A stretch of DNA of 40,102 nt, taken from contig JAVBJD010000007.1 of assembly GCA_030756715.1 (NCBI GenBank), positions 1 through 40,102 on the forward strand, in the 5' to 3' direction. The DNA is from Conexivisphaerales archaeon (lineage in GTDB: Archaea > Thermoproteota > Nitrososphaeria > Conexivisphaerales > UBA164). Shown piece after piece: positions 33,343-40,102 of this stretch. A program made the position numbers and the translations under genes. How positions within the stretch are numbered: the stretch's first letter is position 1; every line of letters begins with the position of its first letter. Under the pieces are notes generated by a model that searched no databases, was not told where the DNA came from, and saw only the letters and a program-made list of their open reading frames with translations.

Positions 33343-33378
33343 CTCAAGCAGTATTCGTTAGGTTCATAAGCCAGTGTT

Positions 33379-33393
33379 ATGAAGATATTTTAG
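33379..33393 (+). other. Four-codon upstream reading frame abutting a GTG start
   Basis: ATG AAG ATA TTT TAG (M-K-I-F-stop) ends at the base immediately before the GTG start at 33394. It could couple or tune translation of the next gene, or be a chance occurrence. Confidence 0.3.
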
Positions 33394-34407
33394 GTGAAAA
33401 ACACAAAAACCGTTCTGTACGGGTTCTCTACTGAAGGAATAACCCTAGTTAACAGCATATTAAAAAACGAGTCGTTCATGATAGTGGATGAAAGCACAAG
33501 GTTTGCAAACCCCTACGAAAAAAGCTCATCGCACCAATCGTACAGCAATGATATAACTGATCTCATACCTGGGGATATGCAGATCAACAGCTCGAGTTAT
33601 GTGTTCTTTGGCCCCAAGCTAAAAATTGGATCTGACTGGTCTTTTATAACTTTCCATTTAAAGTATGTAGCAGGAAACATGAGAAAAGGTCAGCACTTTA
33701 TAAACTTGTTGCCTGTTGAGATTGGTAAAAACGAACAGATCATAGAAGTCATTGAGGCAGTTAGCGGCCTTAAAGCAGGAAAAGACTTCGGGTATCATTA
33801 TTTTCCTGTAGGAAGCGCGTCAGTAATGGCAAGCTTATTTGAAGGTAAAAAAGAACCCTGGATGGGCCAAACTTTAGACCTTAATAAGGCAGAAGAGAAG
33901 TTTTTGCTTGATGCGCTTGATGCCTTTACAGAAAAATTTAGAAGGGTCTGGCTTAAAGGGAAGCAGCAGATTTTTTATTCTTATTATATCAAAGGTTATT
34001 ATACGATCTCTCTTATTCCCGAAAGTTTTGGAAAAAACTCGCCAGTAAGCGGGTTATCAAAGGTTTATATGAAATCAGCAGATGATTTTGTGGTTTATAT
34101 ACTTGAGAAGATAAAGGGAAGGATAAAAGAGCTCTCTATAAAGCCAACGAAAGCCTCAGTATATCTTGTATGGGACGTTGATTCATACGAATTATTAGGA
34201 GAATCGGAATATTTCAGAGCTAAGCTTGTTGAAAGGCTAAACGAATTCTTTTCTCAGACCAAACTAGTTAACATAGAGAGGCTTGAAAGCTATATTCTTA
34301 ACTATCAACTGTCAAAGGAAGAATTGCTTTTAGTGTGCGATGAGATTTTTGAAAACAGAATAAAAGACAAAGTAGACTCACAAAAAATAGTTAAGGCGAC
34401 AATATAG
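33394..34407 (+). CDS. UDP-sugar dehydrogenase-like protein without catalytic cysteine
   Basis: This 337-residue protein looks like a degenerate member of the UDP-glucose/GDP-mannose dehydrogenase family. The N-terminal Rossmann strand reads TVLYGFSTEG (6-15), with an altered glycine loop. SGLKAGKDFGYHYFPVG (124-140) matches the family SGLKAGxDFxLxYSPER segment. VYLVWDVDSYELLGES (256-271) aligns with the C-terminal GLAFKPNTDDLRES block. The central GGSCFPKD motif with the catalytic cysteine is absent; the only cysteine lies near the C-terminus. Oxidation of a sugar nucleotide is unlikely, but binding one is plausible. The start is GTG, just before the Rossmann strand. Confidence 0.62.
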   Translation: MKNTKTVLYGFSTEGITLVNSILKNESFMIVDESTRFANPYEKSSSHQSYSNDITDLIPGDMQINSSSYVFFGPKLKIGSDWSFITFHLKYVAGNMRKGQHFINLLPVEIGKNEQIIEVIEAVSGLKAGKDFGYHYFPVGSASVMASLFEGKKEPWMGQTLDLNKAEEKFLLDALDAFTEKFRRVWLKGKQQIFYSYYIKGYYTISLIPESFGKNSPVSGLSKVYMKSADDFVVYILEKIKGRIKELSIKPTKASVYLVWDVDSYELLGESEYFRAKLVERLNEFFSQTKLVNIERLESYILNYQLSKEELLLVCDEIFENRIKDKVDSQKIVKATI

Positions 34408-34553
34408 TTATCAGGTTTTAAAGCTTTAGAGCTAATTATGAAAAATTATGCATTAATTTTTATACGAACTAGGCTGTTAAGTTCTTTCGATCTATAATAT
34501 ATCCCATTCAGTAAAAACTTTTAAACCGGTCAACTAATTAATAGACATATAAT

Positions 34554-35006
34554 TTGAAAATAAGTCTATTCAGAAAAAAGCAAAAAGAAGAGTTAACGGA
34601 AGAGGAAGTTAAAAGAAAATTAAATATGCTCAAGTTTCAAAAAGAGATAGTTTCTGATGCGCTTTTAAGGGTTTATACAATGAATGATCTAGATCCCGAA
34701 ATGAAAGCCAATCTGATCGAAAAATATAAAGAAGAATTAAAAAACATAAACAAGGAGATTTCAAAATTTTCAACGCTGGTCGAATTTAAGGAGCTTCAAT
34801 CGTTAAGAGATCAGCTCATAAGCATAATAAACGAAAAAATAGCTGACATAGACAGGAGGCTGGATGAACTCAAGAAAGAAATAGAAAAGAATAACGTAGA
34901 AATTAAAGAAAACAAAGAAGAGAAAAAGGAAGAAAAAGATGAGCTTGATACCCTTTATGAACAGGTCAACTCGATTCTTGAGAAGCTGGAAAAAATAGAT
35001 TCTTGA
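34554..35006 (+). CDS. Coiled-coil protein of unknown function
   Basis: This 150-residue protein is almost entirely charged helix. A short basic start (MKISLFRKKQKEE) is followed by long Lys/Glu/Leu heptads from about residue 15 to the end, including a very acidic-basic stretch near 108-130. I recognise no family. It could be a structural or adaptor protein, and the basic, slightly hydrophobic N-terminus might touch the membrane; neither is shown. The TTG start is inferred. A TTTTAAAC-type box lies about 30 nt upstream, and the following gene has its own promoter directly after its stop codon. Confidence 0.72.
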   Translation: MKISLFRKKQKEELTEEEVKRKLNMLKFQKEIVSDALLRVYTMNDLDPEMKANLIEKYKEELKNINKEISKFSTLVEFKELQSLRDQLISIINEKIADIDRRLDELKKEIEKNNVEIKENKEEKKEEKDELDTLYEQVNSILEKLEKIDS

Positions 35007-35010
35007 AAAT

Positions 35011-35018
35011 TTTTTAAG
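35011..35018 (+). promoter_or_regulatory. TATA box of the first nucleotidyltransferase gene
   Basis: TTTTTAAG is centred 27 nt before ATG 35041 and lies only 5 nt after the previous stop codon. It favours ATG 35041 over the in-frame TTG at 35035. Confidence 0.5.
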
Positions 35019-35040
35019 CGACAAAAACAATTATTTGGTA

Positions 35041-35775
35041 ATGAACGTTAAGGCTGCTTTACTTTGTGGAGGCACTGGCTCCCGTTTAAGACCTTTAACG
35101 TACTATTTCCAGAAAACGATGCTTCCAATCGGAACTTCTCAGAAACCCATACTCGAGTACATCGTTCGTTACCTTAAATTTCATGGGATAGATGAAATAA
35201 CGATGCTCGTAGGTTATAAAGCAGAACAGATAGTAAACTATTTCAGGGACGGTTCAAACTTTAGCGTAAAGGTTGATTATTCATATGACAACGATGAGCT
35301 AAAAGGCAACGGGGGTGCACTTATAAACGCTTACAGAGCCGGGAAGTTTGATGGTTACGAGGACATCCTTATCTATTATTCAGACATATTAGCTGATATG
35401 GATCTGACTGATTTTCTAAAGTTTCATAAAGAAAAGAAATTTTCTGCTACTCTTGCTGTTTCTGACCATTATAAGTTACCGGTTGGGGTAGCTGAAATGA
35501 ATGGAGATACAGTTGTATCTTTTAAGGAAAAGCCCTCTATAAATATAAACCCTACCATAGGTATACTTATGATTAAAACTGAAGCGATAAAGAAATTTTC
35601 ACAAATGAAAGGTGAAATTGATATAATGGGAGACATAATATCTTCGCTCGTTAAGGAAAAAAGCGTAGGTGGGTACGTAACTAATTCTTTCTGGATAGAC
35701 GTCGGCACAACAGAGACTTATGAGAAACTCGATCACGAGTTGATCGAAACTATGTTCAGCAAATATTTTCATTAA
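35041..35775 (+). CDS. Sugar-phosphate nucleotidyltransferase
   Basis: This 244-residue protein is a single-domain NTP-sugar pyrophosphorylase of the RmlA/mannose-1-phosphate guanylyltransferase type. It makes a nucleoside-diphosphate sugar from a sugar 1-phosphate and NTP. The nucleotide loop ALLCGGTGSRLRPLT (6-20) is followed by KTMLPIGTSQKPILEYIV, LKGNGGALINA, SDILADMD for metal binding (the family often has GD), FKEKP and WIDVGTTETYEKL. There is no C-terminal beta helix. Base and sugar specificity cannot be read. An isomerase and a second nucleotidyltransferase lie nearby, pointing to glycan precursor synthesis. Confidence 0.92.
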   Translation: MNVKAALLCGGTGSRLRPLTYYFQKTMLPIGTSQKPILEYIVRYLKFHGIDEITMLVGYKAEQIVNYFRDGSNFSVKVDYSYDNDELKGNGGALINAYRAGKFDGYEDILIYYSDILADMDLTDFLKFHKEKKFSATLAVSDHYKLPVGVAEMNGDTVVSFKEKPSININPTIGILMIKTEAIKKFSQMKGEIDIMGDIISSLVKEKSVGGYVTNSFWIDVGTTETYEKLDHELIETMFSKYFH

Positions 35776-35819
35776 TTTAGCAACATTTATTTAATTCTCC
35801 TGTAGCCTATTTTTAGAGT

Positions 35820-36908
35820 ATGTCAAGTGCATTTATGAATGATATCGTATATATATCTAACTTAATATGGATAATGCTTATCGTGGTTTTTATCGCTTAC
35901 GGTCAGAGAATCCAGCTTGAACTTAATATGAGATCCGTCTCAAAACACCTGAACGCGCTTGAAAACATGGCAAAAGGTTCTCTTGATAGGTTTGTCAGTG
36001 AGCTCAAAAAAAGAGGCGTTAAAGAAGAAGACGCAAAAAACGAAGCTAACATAATAGTGAACTCTTTTATGATTTCTCCAACCGACCTTGACCCTCACGG
36101 CATAATTAATAAGCTTGATCAGCTTGTAAAAACATATGAAAAATTTTTTATAACCAGGTTAAAGTCTCTTGTACAGGCAGACGATGTTCAGATAAAGAAC
36201 CTGAGCGGTCTGGCAGAAAGCGCTCTGGCTTTAAATGAGTTATATAAATACGCAAGGCATCAGTACCTTTCTGCGAAAAATTACCACGATTATTACTCTT
36301 TGATAATGTTGCAGGTAATGCTACCTTTTATCATGGAAGAAGCTGAAGCTTATTATGCCAGCCTAGATCCGATAATTAACGGCAAAAGCATAGGTGATGC
36401 ATTAGGACCTCTAGTTGCTGTGCAGCTTGCAAGCGGAGCACAGTTCAAAGAGATAGAAGAAGATACCGAAATAGCGGAGACCGATTATAAAGGCAGAAAG
36501 CTTCTTATCTTAAAAGCTAAAGGACCCGGCTCTACTGTGGGAAGGCCAGGTGATGCCGTTAAAATGGTAATTGAAAACTTTGCACCAAAAATAATAATTA
36601 CTGTAGACGCCGGGCTCAAGCTTGAGGGGGAAGAAACAGGGGAAACTATAGAAGGTTTTGGGGTGGCTATGGGAGGTCCCGGAAACGACAAGTTTAAGAT
36701 AGAGGAGAGCGCGACAGAGTACGGGGTTCCGCTACACGCGTTTATAGTTAAAATGTCACTGAAGGAGGCTGTAGGAGAAATGAACGATAGCGTAAGGAGG
36801 GCTGCGCTGCAGGCTGTAGAAAAAGTTAAAGCACTTATAGAGGAAAAAACAAGTGAAGGGGACAGGGTTCTCGTTGTGGGCGTAGGCAACACAATAGGAG
36901 TACCTTAA
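35820..36908 (+). CDS. DUF1512 family protein, membrane-anchored
   Basis: This 362-residue protein matches archaeal DUF1512, of unknown function. One N-terminal transmembrane helix (about 9-27) is followed by a helical region (28-190) and a C-terminal alpha/beta domain. Conserved segments in the latter include LLILKAKGPGSTVGRPGDAV, PKIIITVDAGLKLEGEETG, GFGVAMGGPGNDKFKIEESA and the final VLVVGVGNTIGVP. The glycine-rich loops and buried acidic residues suggest binding of a small ligand or nucleotide. It stands between two sugar-metabolism genes, but each appears to have its own promoter. Confidence 0.88.
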   Translation: MSSAFMNDIVYISNLIWIMLIVVFIAYGQRIQLELNMRSVSKHLNALENMAKGSLDRFVSELKKRGVKEEDAKNEANIIVNSFMISPTDLDPHGIINKLDQLVKTYEKFFITRLKSLVQADDVQIKNLSGLAESALALNELYKYARHQYLSAKNYHDYYSLIMLQVMLPFIMEEAEAYYASLDPIINGKSIGDALGPLVAVQLASGAQFKEIEEDTEIAETDYKGRKLLILKAKGPGSTVGRPGDAVKMVIENFAPKIIITVDAGLKLEGEETGETIEGFGVAMGGPGNDKFKIEESATEYGVPLHAFIVKMSLKEAVGEMNDSVRRAALQAVEKVKALIEEKTSEGDRVLVVGVGNTIGVP

Positions 36909-36924
36909 ACTTTTCATACAAAAG

Positions 36925-36932
36925 ATTTTAAA
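36925..36932 (+). promoter_or_regulatory. TATA box of the isomerase-hjc unit
   Basis: ATTTTAAA is centred 26 nt before the ATG at 36955, consistent with a leaderless transcript. Confidence 0.5.
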
Positions 36933-36954
36933 CCTCTTTTAAGCTTATTTTATC

Positions 36955-37917
36955 ATGAGTTCAGCAGAGGATATGTTAGAAATATATGAAAGATGGCATT
37001 CAATGTACGAGCCGCTAAAATTTGATTTTAATGTGTTTAATGCTGACAGAGTTTTTGGTTGTGGCTATGGCGCTTCGCTAATACCTATTCTCGTTTCAGC
37101 AAAGTTTTACGGTAAAGATAAGGTGTTGGTTTTAAAACCGGGGGAAATGCCGGATGAAAGGCTCAAAGGAGAAAGCCTTGTAGTGGTAAGCCATTCAGGA
37201 GACACAGTTGAAAGCATAGAATGCGCAAAACGAGCTTTACAGTATGGCATGAAGGTCTACTCTGTAACGGGAGGAGGAAAACTGGAAGATTTTTGCATAA
37301 AAGAAAGGTTAAGCTACATAAAGATCAATAAGGAAAAGAGCACCAGGCTTGGGTTCCCTTATATATTATCTGGGCTTGTTCCTTTGTTAGACAAAATTTT
37401 AAACGAAAATAATACAGAAAAAATAGGATCTTATTTTAAAAAACTCTCTGAGAAAGAAGAAATGCTGGGCGAGCAGGCTAGAAAGCTGGCAGATTTTTTG
37501 AAGAACTCTTTCCTAGCTGGCGTTTATTATTCAAACGGGGCTGAAGCTTACGCTTTGCGCTTTAGGTATCTTTTGAGCGAGAATGCAAAGCTCCATTCTG
37601 TTTATGAAAATATAATGGAAGTCGCACATAACGGGATTACAGCCTGGGAAATGTATTATAACATGCCGGTTGTAATGCTGAGCTCATCAGACGATGAGAA
37701 GCTAGTCACAGAAAGGTTTAAGGTTATCTCTGAAGCTTTGCAGGGTCTTGGTCACAGAGTTTTTGAAGTGAACGTTGGAAAAGATGAAGATCTTATAGAC
37801 AAGATATTTCTCCTTGACGTTGCTACTGTTTTTCTTTCAATTTACAGGAACGTGAACCCATTTATTACTAGAACCCAGGAAACAGTAAGGAGAAGGGTAG
37901 GTTTGAGTTATGGGTAA
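36955..37917 (+). CDS. Bifunctional phosphoglucose/phosphomannose isomerase
   Basis: This 320-residue protein is an archaeal PGI/PMI that interconverts fructose 6-phosphate with glucose 6-phosphate or mannose 6-phosphate. The SIS domain has GCGYGASLIP (35-44 region) and the phosphate-binding VVVSHSGDTVES. The catalytic region ENIMEVAHNGITAWE contains E222 and H225, corresponding to the PxxxHN-type site with Glu and His. FITRTQETVRRRVGLSYG ends the protein, as in family members of similar length. It supplies hexose phosphates for the neighbouring nucleotidyltransferases. It overlaps the hjc gene by 8 nt. Confidence 0.92.
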   Translation: MSSAEDMLEIYERWHSMYEPLKFDFNVFNADRVFGCGYGASLIPILVSAKFYGKDKVLVLKPGEMPDERLKGESLVVVSHSGDTVESIECAKRALQYGMKVYSVTGGGKLEDFCIKERLSYIKINKEKSTRLGFPYILSGLVPLLDKILNENNTEKIGSYFKKLSEKEEMLGEQARKLADFLKNSFLAGVYYSNGAEAYALRFRYLLSENAKLHSVYENIMEVAHNGITAWEMYYNMPVVMLSSSDDEKLVTERFKVISEALQGLGHRVFEVNVGKDEDLIDKIFLLDVATVFLSIYRNVNPFITRTQETVRRRVGLSYG

Positions 37918-38305
37918 CAAAAAAAGAGGTTATGATTGGGAAGATAAAATAGTAAAAATTTTAATAAAAAAAGGGTGGAAAGCTCTCAGGCTTGGAAGCC
38001 CATCTGTTCATCTGCCAGATGTTGTAGCTGTAAAAGATGAACAAAACACGATAGTTGCAATAGAAGCAAAGGCATCGAGGGACGATAAGATCTATGTGCC
38101 ATTAGATGAAATAACACGATTGTTTGATTTTCTTGAAATTTTTGGCGCTTATAAAAACAAAGAAGCAGTGTTGGCAATAAAATTTTTGAAGGTTAAAGGA
38201 AAAAAGATGACAGAGGAGTTTTACAGGCTGAAATGTATTCCTGAAAAAGGGCTTTATTTTGCGAGGAATACAAAGGTCAAAAACAGATGCCTGTTAAAGT
38301 GGTAA
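37910..38305 (+). CDS. hjc: Archaeal Holliday junction resolvase Hjc
   Basis: This 131-residue nuclease resolves four-way DNA junctions in recombination. The active-site pattern of the Hjc/PD-(D/E)xK fold is visible: E11 in GYDWEDKIVKIL, D37 in LPDVVAV, and E52 and K54 in IVAIEAKAS. The basic N-terminus (GNKKRGYDWE) matches archaeal Hjc. The ATG overlaps the end of the isomerase gene by 8 nt, an unusual pairing of DNA repair with sugar metabolism that may be only economical packing. Confidence 0.9.
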   Translation: MGNKKRGYDWEDKIVKILIKKGWKALRLGSPSVHLPDVVAVKDEQNTIVAIEAKASRDDKIYVPLDEITRLFDFLEIFGAYKNKEAVLAIKFLKVKGKKMTEEFYRLKCIPEKGLYFARNTKVKNRCLLKW

Positions 38306-38321
38306 AACCTCAATGTGAAAA

Positions 38322-38329
38322 GTTTTTAA
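38322..38329 (+). promoter_or_regulatory. TATA box of the second nucleotidyltransferase operon
   Basis: GTTTTTAA is centred 27 nt before the ATG at 38353, consistent with a leaderless transcript. Confidence 0.5.
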
Positions 38330-38352
38330 CGCATCTTGTGCCTTATTAACTT

Positions 38353-39045
38353 ATGAAGGCTTATGTTCTTGCTGGTGGTCTCGGGACAAGGTTATATCCT
38401 TATAGTCTGATACTTCCTAAGCCGCTCCTTACACTGGGATCTAAAACAGTTATAGAACATATACTTGATTGGATTACCGGTTATAAATTTGATGAAATAA
38501 CAATAGCGATAAGCGGTAGGAAGTGGGCCTATGATCTCGTTTTGAAGGATACATACAATGGCATTCGGCTCAAGATAAAGAGCTCAGATAAGCCTCTCGG
38601 CACAGCAGGACAGCTAAAATGGGTTGCAGGAAAAGAAGGCGATACATTCTTTGTAAGCTATTCCGACAGCATAATAAAAGCTGATTTAAAAGGCGCGATA
38701 AAAAAACATAAGGAAAACAAGGCTATAGCAACAGTGTTGACAGCGAAGTTAAAAGAGAAGCTCAGGTATGGGGTCATAGACGATGAAAAGGGCTTCCTGA
38801 AAAGATGGAGCGAAAAGCCGGAGGTTTCATACAGAGTCGCAGCTGGTGCCTTTGTGTTTGAACCGGACTTTTTAAAATATATTCTGGGAGAAAAATATGG
38901 CATGAACAACGCAGTGATGAACGCCATAAACGCTGGCGAAAGGGTTCTTGTTTACGACGTTGAGTCTTTCATAGATGTGGGGAACACAAATTCTTATAAA
39001 AAAGCGGCATATGAGTTCGCAGAAAGCTTCGGGGAGATCCCTTGA
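38353..39045 (+). CDS. Sugar-phosphate nucleotidyltransferase (second)
   Basis: This 230-residue protein is a second stand-alone NTP-sugar pyrophosphorylase. The loop VLAGGLGTRLYPYS (5-18), PKPLLTLGSKTVIEHIL, DKPLGTAGQLKWV, SYSDSIIKADL and IDVGNTNSYKKA match the family. It is clearly distinct in sequence from the first copy at 35041. It overlaps the GlmU-like acetyltransferase gene by 4 nt. Together the pair could supply the two halves of a GlmU-type reaction from separate chains, an inference from gene order. Confidence 0.92.
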   Translation: MKAYVLAGGLGTRLYPYSLILPKPLLTLGSKTVIEHILDWITGYKFDEITIAISGRKWAYDLVLKDTYNGIRLKIKSSDKPLGTAGQLKWVAGKEGDTFFVSYSDSIIKADLKGAIKKHKENKAIATVLTAKLKEKLRYGVIDDEKGFLKRWSEKPEVSYRVAAGAFVFEPDFLKYILGEKYGMNNAVMNAINAGERVLVYDVESFIDVGNTNSYKKAAYEFAESFGEIP

Positions 39046-40094
39046 GGTTAAATTACGCCATTTATGAAGAAACCTACCCTGATGGATTTTATCCGTTTTC
39101 GTTAGTGAAACCTTCTTCTTTTATCATATATAGATACAGGAAATTAATTGACTGGATAAAGGAGGAAATCGGGGAAATATCAGGGCATATAGCTCCTGAA
39201 TACATAATTAATTCATATGGGCTCAAGGAAGCAAAGAACTATGATGTGATCATAAATTCAAGAATTAAGCCGGGGCTAATCAGACAGGCTGTTGATCAGT
39301 TAAAGGATGGAGAATCTTTATGGGAATCTAACAAGCTTGTAGCAGCAAAAGGATCTTTTCATAACACAGTTAAAAGAGAGGTTAAAGGCTATCTCTTTGA
39401 AGGTTTATGGGAAATAACAAGTTCACTGTTCAGCCCTCCATTTGAAAAAAGTTCTATAGAAGGTGAAGTAAACAAATTTGCGTTAATAGATGATTCAAGA
39501 GGGCCCGTTATAGTAGAAAAAGGAGCTAAAATTGAAGCTATGAGCGTTATCTACGGGCCTGCCTATGTTTCTTCTGGTTCTGTTGTTTCTTTTGCAAAGG
39601 TAGCTGCATCTTACATAGGAAAGAATTGCAGAATAGGCGGTGAATTGGAAAGGACTGTGATCGAAGATTTTGCAAATAAGGTTCATTTTGGATTCATTGG
39701 GGATAGCTACGTAGGCAGCTATTCAAACCTGGGGGCTGGCACAACTACAAGTAATCTAAAAAATACTTATGGAACAGTTAGAGTTTTTAACGGCAGAGAA
39801 AAAATAGATACAGGCAAAACAAAAGTAGGAGCGTTTATAGGGGATTTTGTCAGGACATCAATAAATACTTCAATTATGAGCGGTAAAACTTTGGGGCCTT
39901 TCTCCCACGTATCTGGAACTGTTGACAACGATATAACACCCTTTTCATTTTACGAAAAGCCTATGAACTTAGAAAAGGTGATAGAGCAAACAATAAGGTA
40001 CTTTGAGAGAAAAAATGCTCCGATCAAGTCTAAAATTGAAGAATTAATAAAAGGAGCGTTCAGCGCTTTTACTGGGATTAAGTCTCAAGGATAA
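39042..40094 (+). CDS. GlmU-like left-handed beta-helix acyltransferase
   Basis: This 350-residue protein resembles the alternative GlmU-type proteins that carry a short N-terminal domain and a C-terminal hexapeptide-repeat acyltransferase. The N-terminal part (1-150) has NYAIYEETYPDGFYPFSLVK, without a GGxGTRL nucleotide loop, so it is unlikely to transfer nucleotides by the usual route. The beta helix (about 155-300) contains GPVIVEKGAKIEAMSVIYGP, IGDSYVGSYSNLGAGTTTS and NLKNTYGTVRV. The expected role is acetylation of an amino-sugar phosphate such as glucosamine 1-phosphate. The start is a TTG that overlaps the upstream nucleotidyltransferase stop. It is complete, ending 8 nt before the window edge. 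Confidence 0.87.
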   Translation: MRLNYAIYEETYPDGFYPFSLVKPSSFIIYRYRKLIDWIKEEIGEISGHIAPEYIINSYGLKEAKNYDVIINSRIKPGLIRQAVDQLKDGESLWESNKLVAAKGSFHNTVKREVKGYLFEGLWEITSSLFSPPFEKSSIEGEVNKFALIDDSRGPVIVEKGAKIEAMSVIYGPAYVSSGSVVSFAKVAASYIGKNCRIGGELERTVIEDFANKVHFGFIGDSYVGSYSNLGAGTTTSNLKNTYGTVRVFNGREKIDTGKTKVGAFIGDFVRTSINTSIMSGKTLGPFSHVSGTVDNDITPFSFYEKPMNLEKVIEQTIRYFERKNAPIKSKIEELIKGAFSAFTGIKSQG

Positions 40095-40102
40095 AATAAA
40101 GT

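Noticed and set aside
34408-34553. 19-codon frame in the gap before the coiled-coil gene (ATG at 34438)
   Set aside because: It is very short, lacks a convincing promoter or ribosome binding site, and has no recognisable sequence.
36485-36892. 135-codon open frame antisense to DUF1512
   Set aside because: It is Ser/Pro/Thr-rich low-complexity shadow translation of a well-supported gene and has no family features.
1-40102. CRISPR arrays, transposases, integrases or prophage genes
   Set aside because: No regularly spaced repeats and no transposase, integrase or phage motifs were seen in any frame.

Overview
The window is a gene-dense, AT-rich stretch of an archaeal chromosome. The evidence is the archaeal information-processing set: 20S proteasome alpha, an exosome operon (Rrp4, Rrp41, Rrp42), SBDS, Pcc1, prefoldin beta, TBP, TFE, Rpb7/RpoE, Spt4, LSm, Sec61 beta, Hjc, and TATA boxes about 25 nt upstream of start codons. 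Archaea-centred unknown families (DUF2070, DUF1512, DUF359, DUF763, DUF47) agree. Arginine codons are mostly AGG/AGA, which is compatible with a thermophile. The phylum cannot be fixed from this window; a Thermoproteota (TACK)-side or deep uncultivated lineage is a guess. No mobile elements, CRISPR arrays, rRNA genes or clearly foreign segments were seen.

Layout. 1-6.4 kb: GNAT acetyltransferase, nitroreductase, class II (B12) ribonucleotide reductase, then on the minus strand DUF2070 with a 55-residue Sec61 beta gene directly upstream, and an aldo/keto reductase. 6.5-8.0 kb: LSm, a TrmJ-like methyltransferase and a dual-specificity phosphatase. 8.2-12.7 kb: a tightly packed operon psmA-SBDS-rrp4-rrp41-rrp42-rpl37ae-pcc1-pfdB that runs directly into tRNA-Ile. 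12.7-17.2 kb: TBP, a DUF47/PiT-like pair, a PUA protein, DUF763 and an ECF S-component. 17.2-21.2 kb: SMC and the kleisin ScpA. 21.3-25.0 kb: uridine phosphorylase, tRNA-Arg, a conserved 60-residue protein, inositol-phosphate synthase, and the Rpb7-Spt4-dephospho-CoA kinase cluster. 25-31.2 kb: threonine synthase, homoserine dehydrogenase, a nicotinamidase-like hydrolase, adenosylhomocysteinase with a small winged-helix protein, carbamate kinase and TFE.

31.3-40.1 kb is the accessory part. A GH57-like protein that appears to lack the catalytic residues, a SpoIIM-like membrane protein, a UDP-sugar-dehydrogenase-like protein without its catalytic cysteine and a coiled-coil protein are followed by sugar-nucleotide genes (two nucleotidyltransferases, a phosphoglucose/phosphomannose isomerase and a GlmU-like left-handed beta-helix acetyltransferase), with DUF1512 and Hjc interspersed. 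This looks like cell-surface glycan or sugar-nucleotide metabolism with an attached set of probable pseudoenzymes, and it is the best candidate here for an undescribed system.

Expression features. Many first genes have a TATA box centred 23-30 nt before the start codon, so their transcripts are probably leaderless. Genes inside operons, and a few first genes, use Shine-Dalgarno sequences such as AGGTGAT or GGAGGTG. TTG and GTG starts are common. All five convergent protein-gene pairs overlap or nearly touch at their 3' ends. No gap between genes exceeds 300 bases; the longest, between the phosphatase and psmA (8044-8266), holds divergent promoters and a set of AGATTAA repeats.
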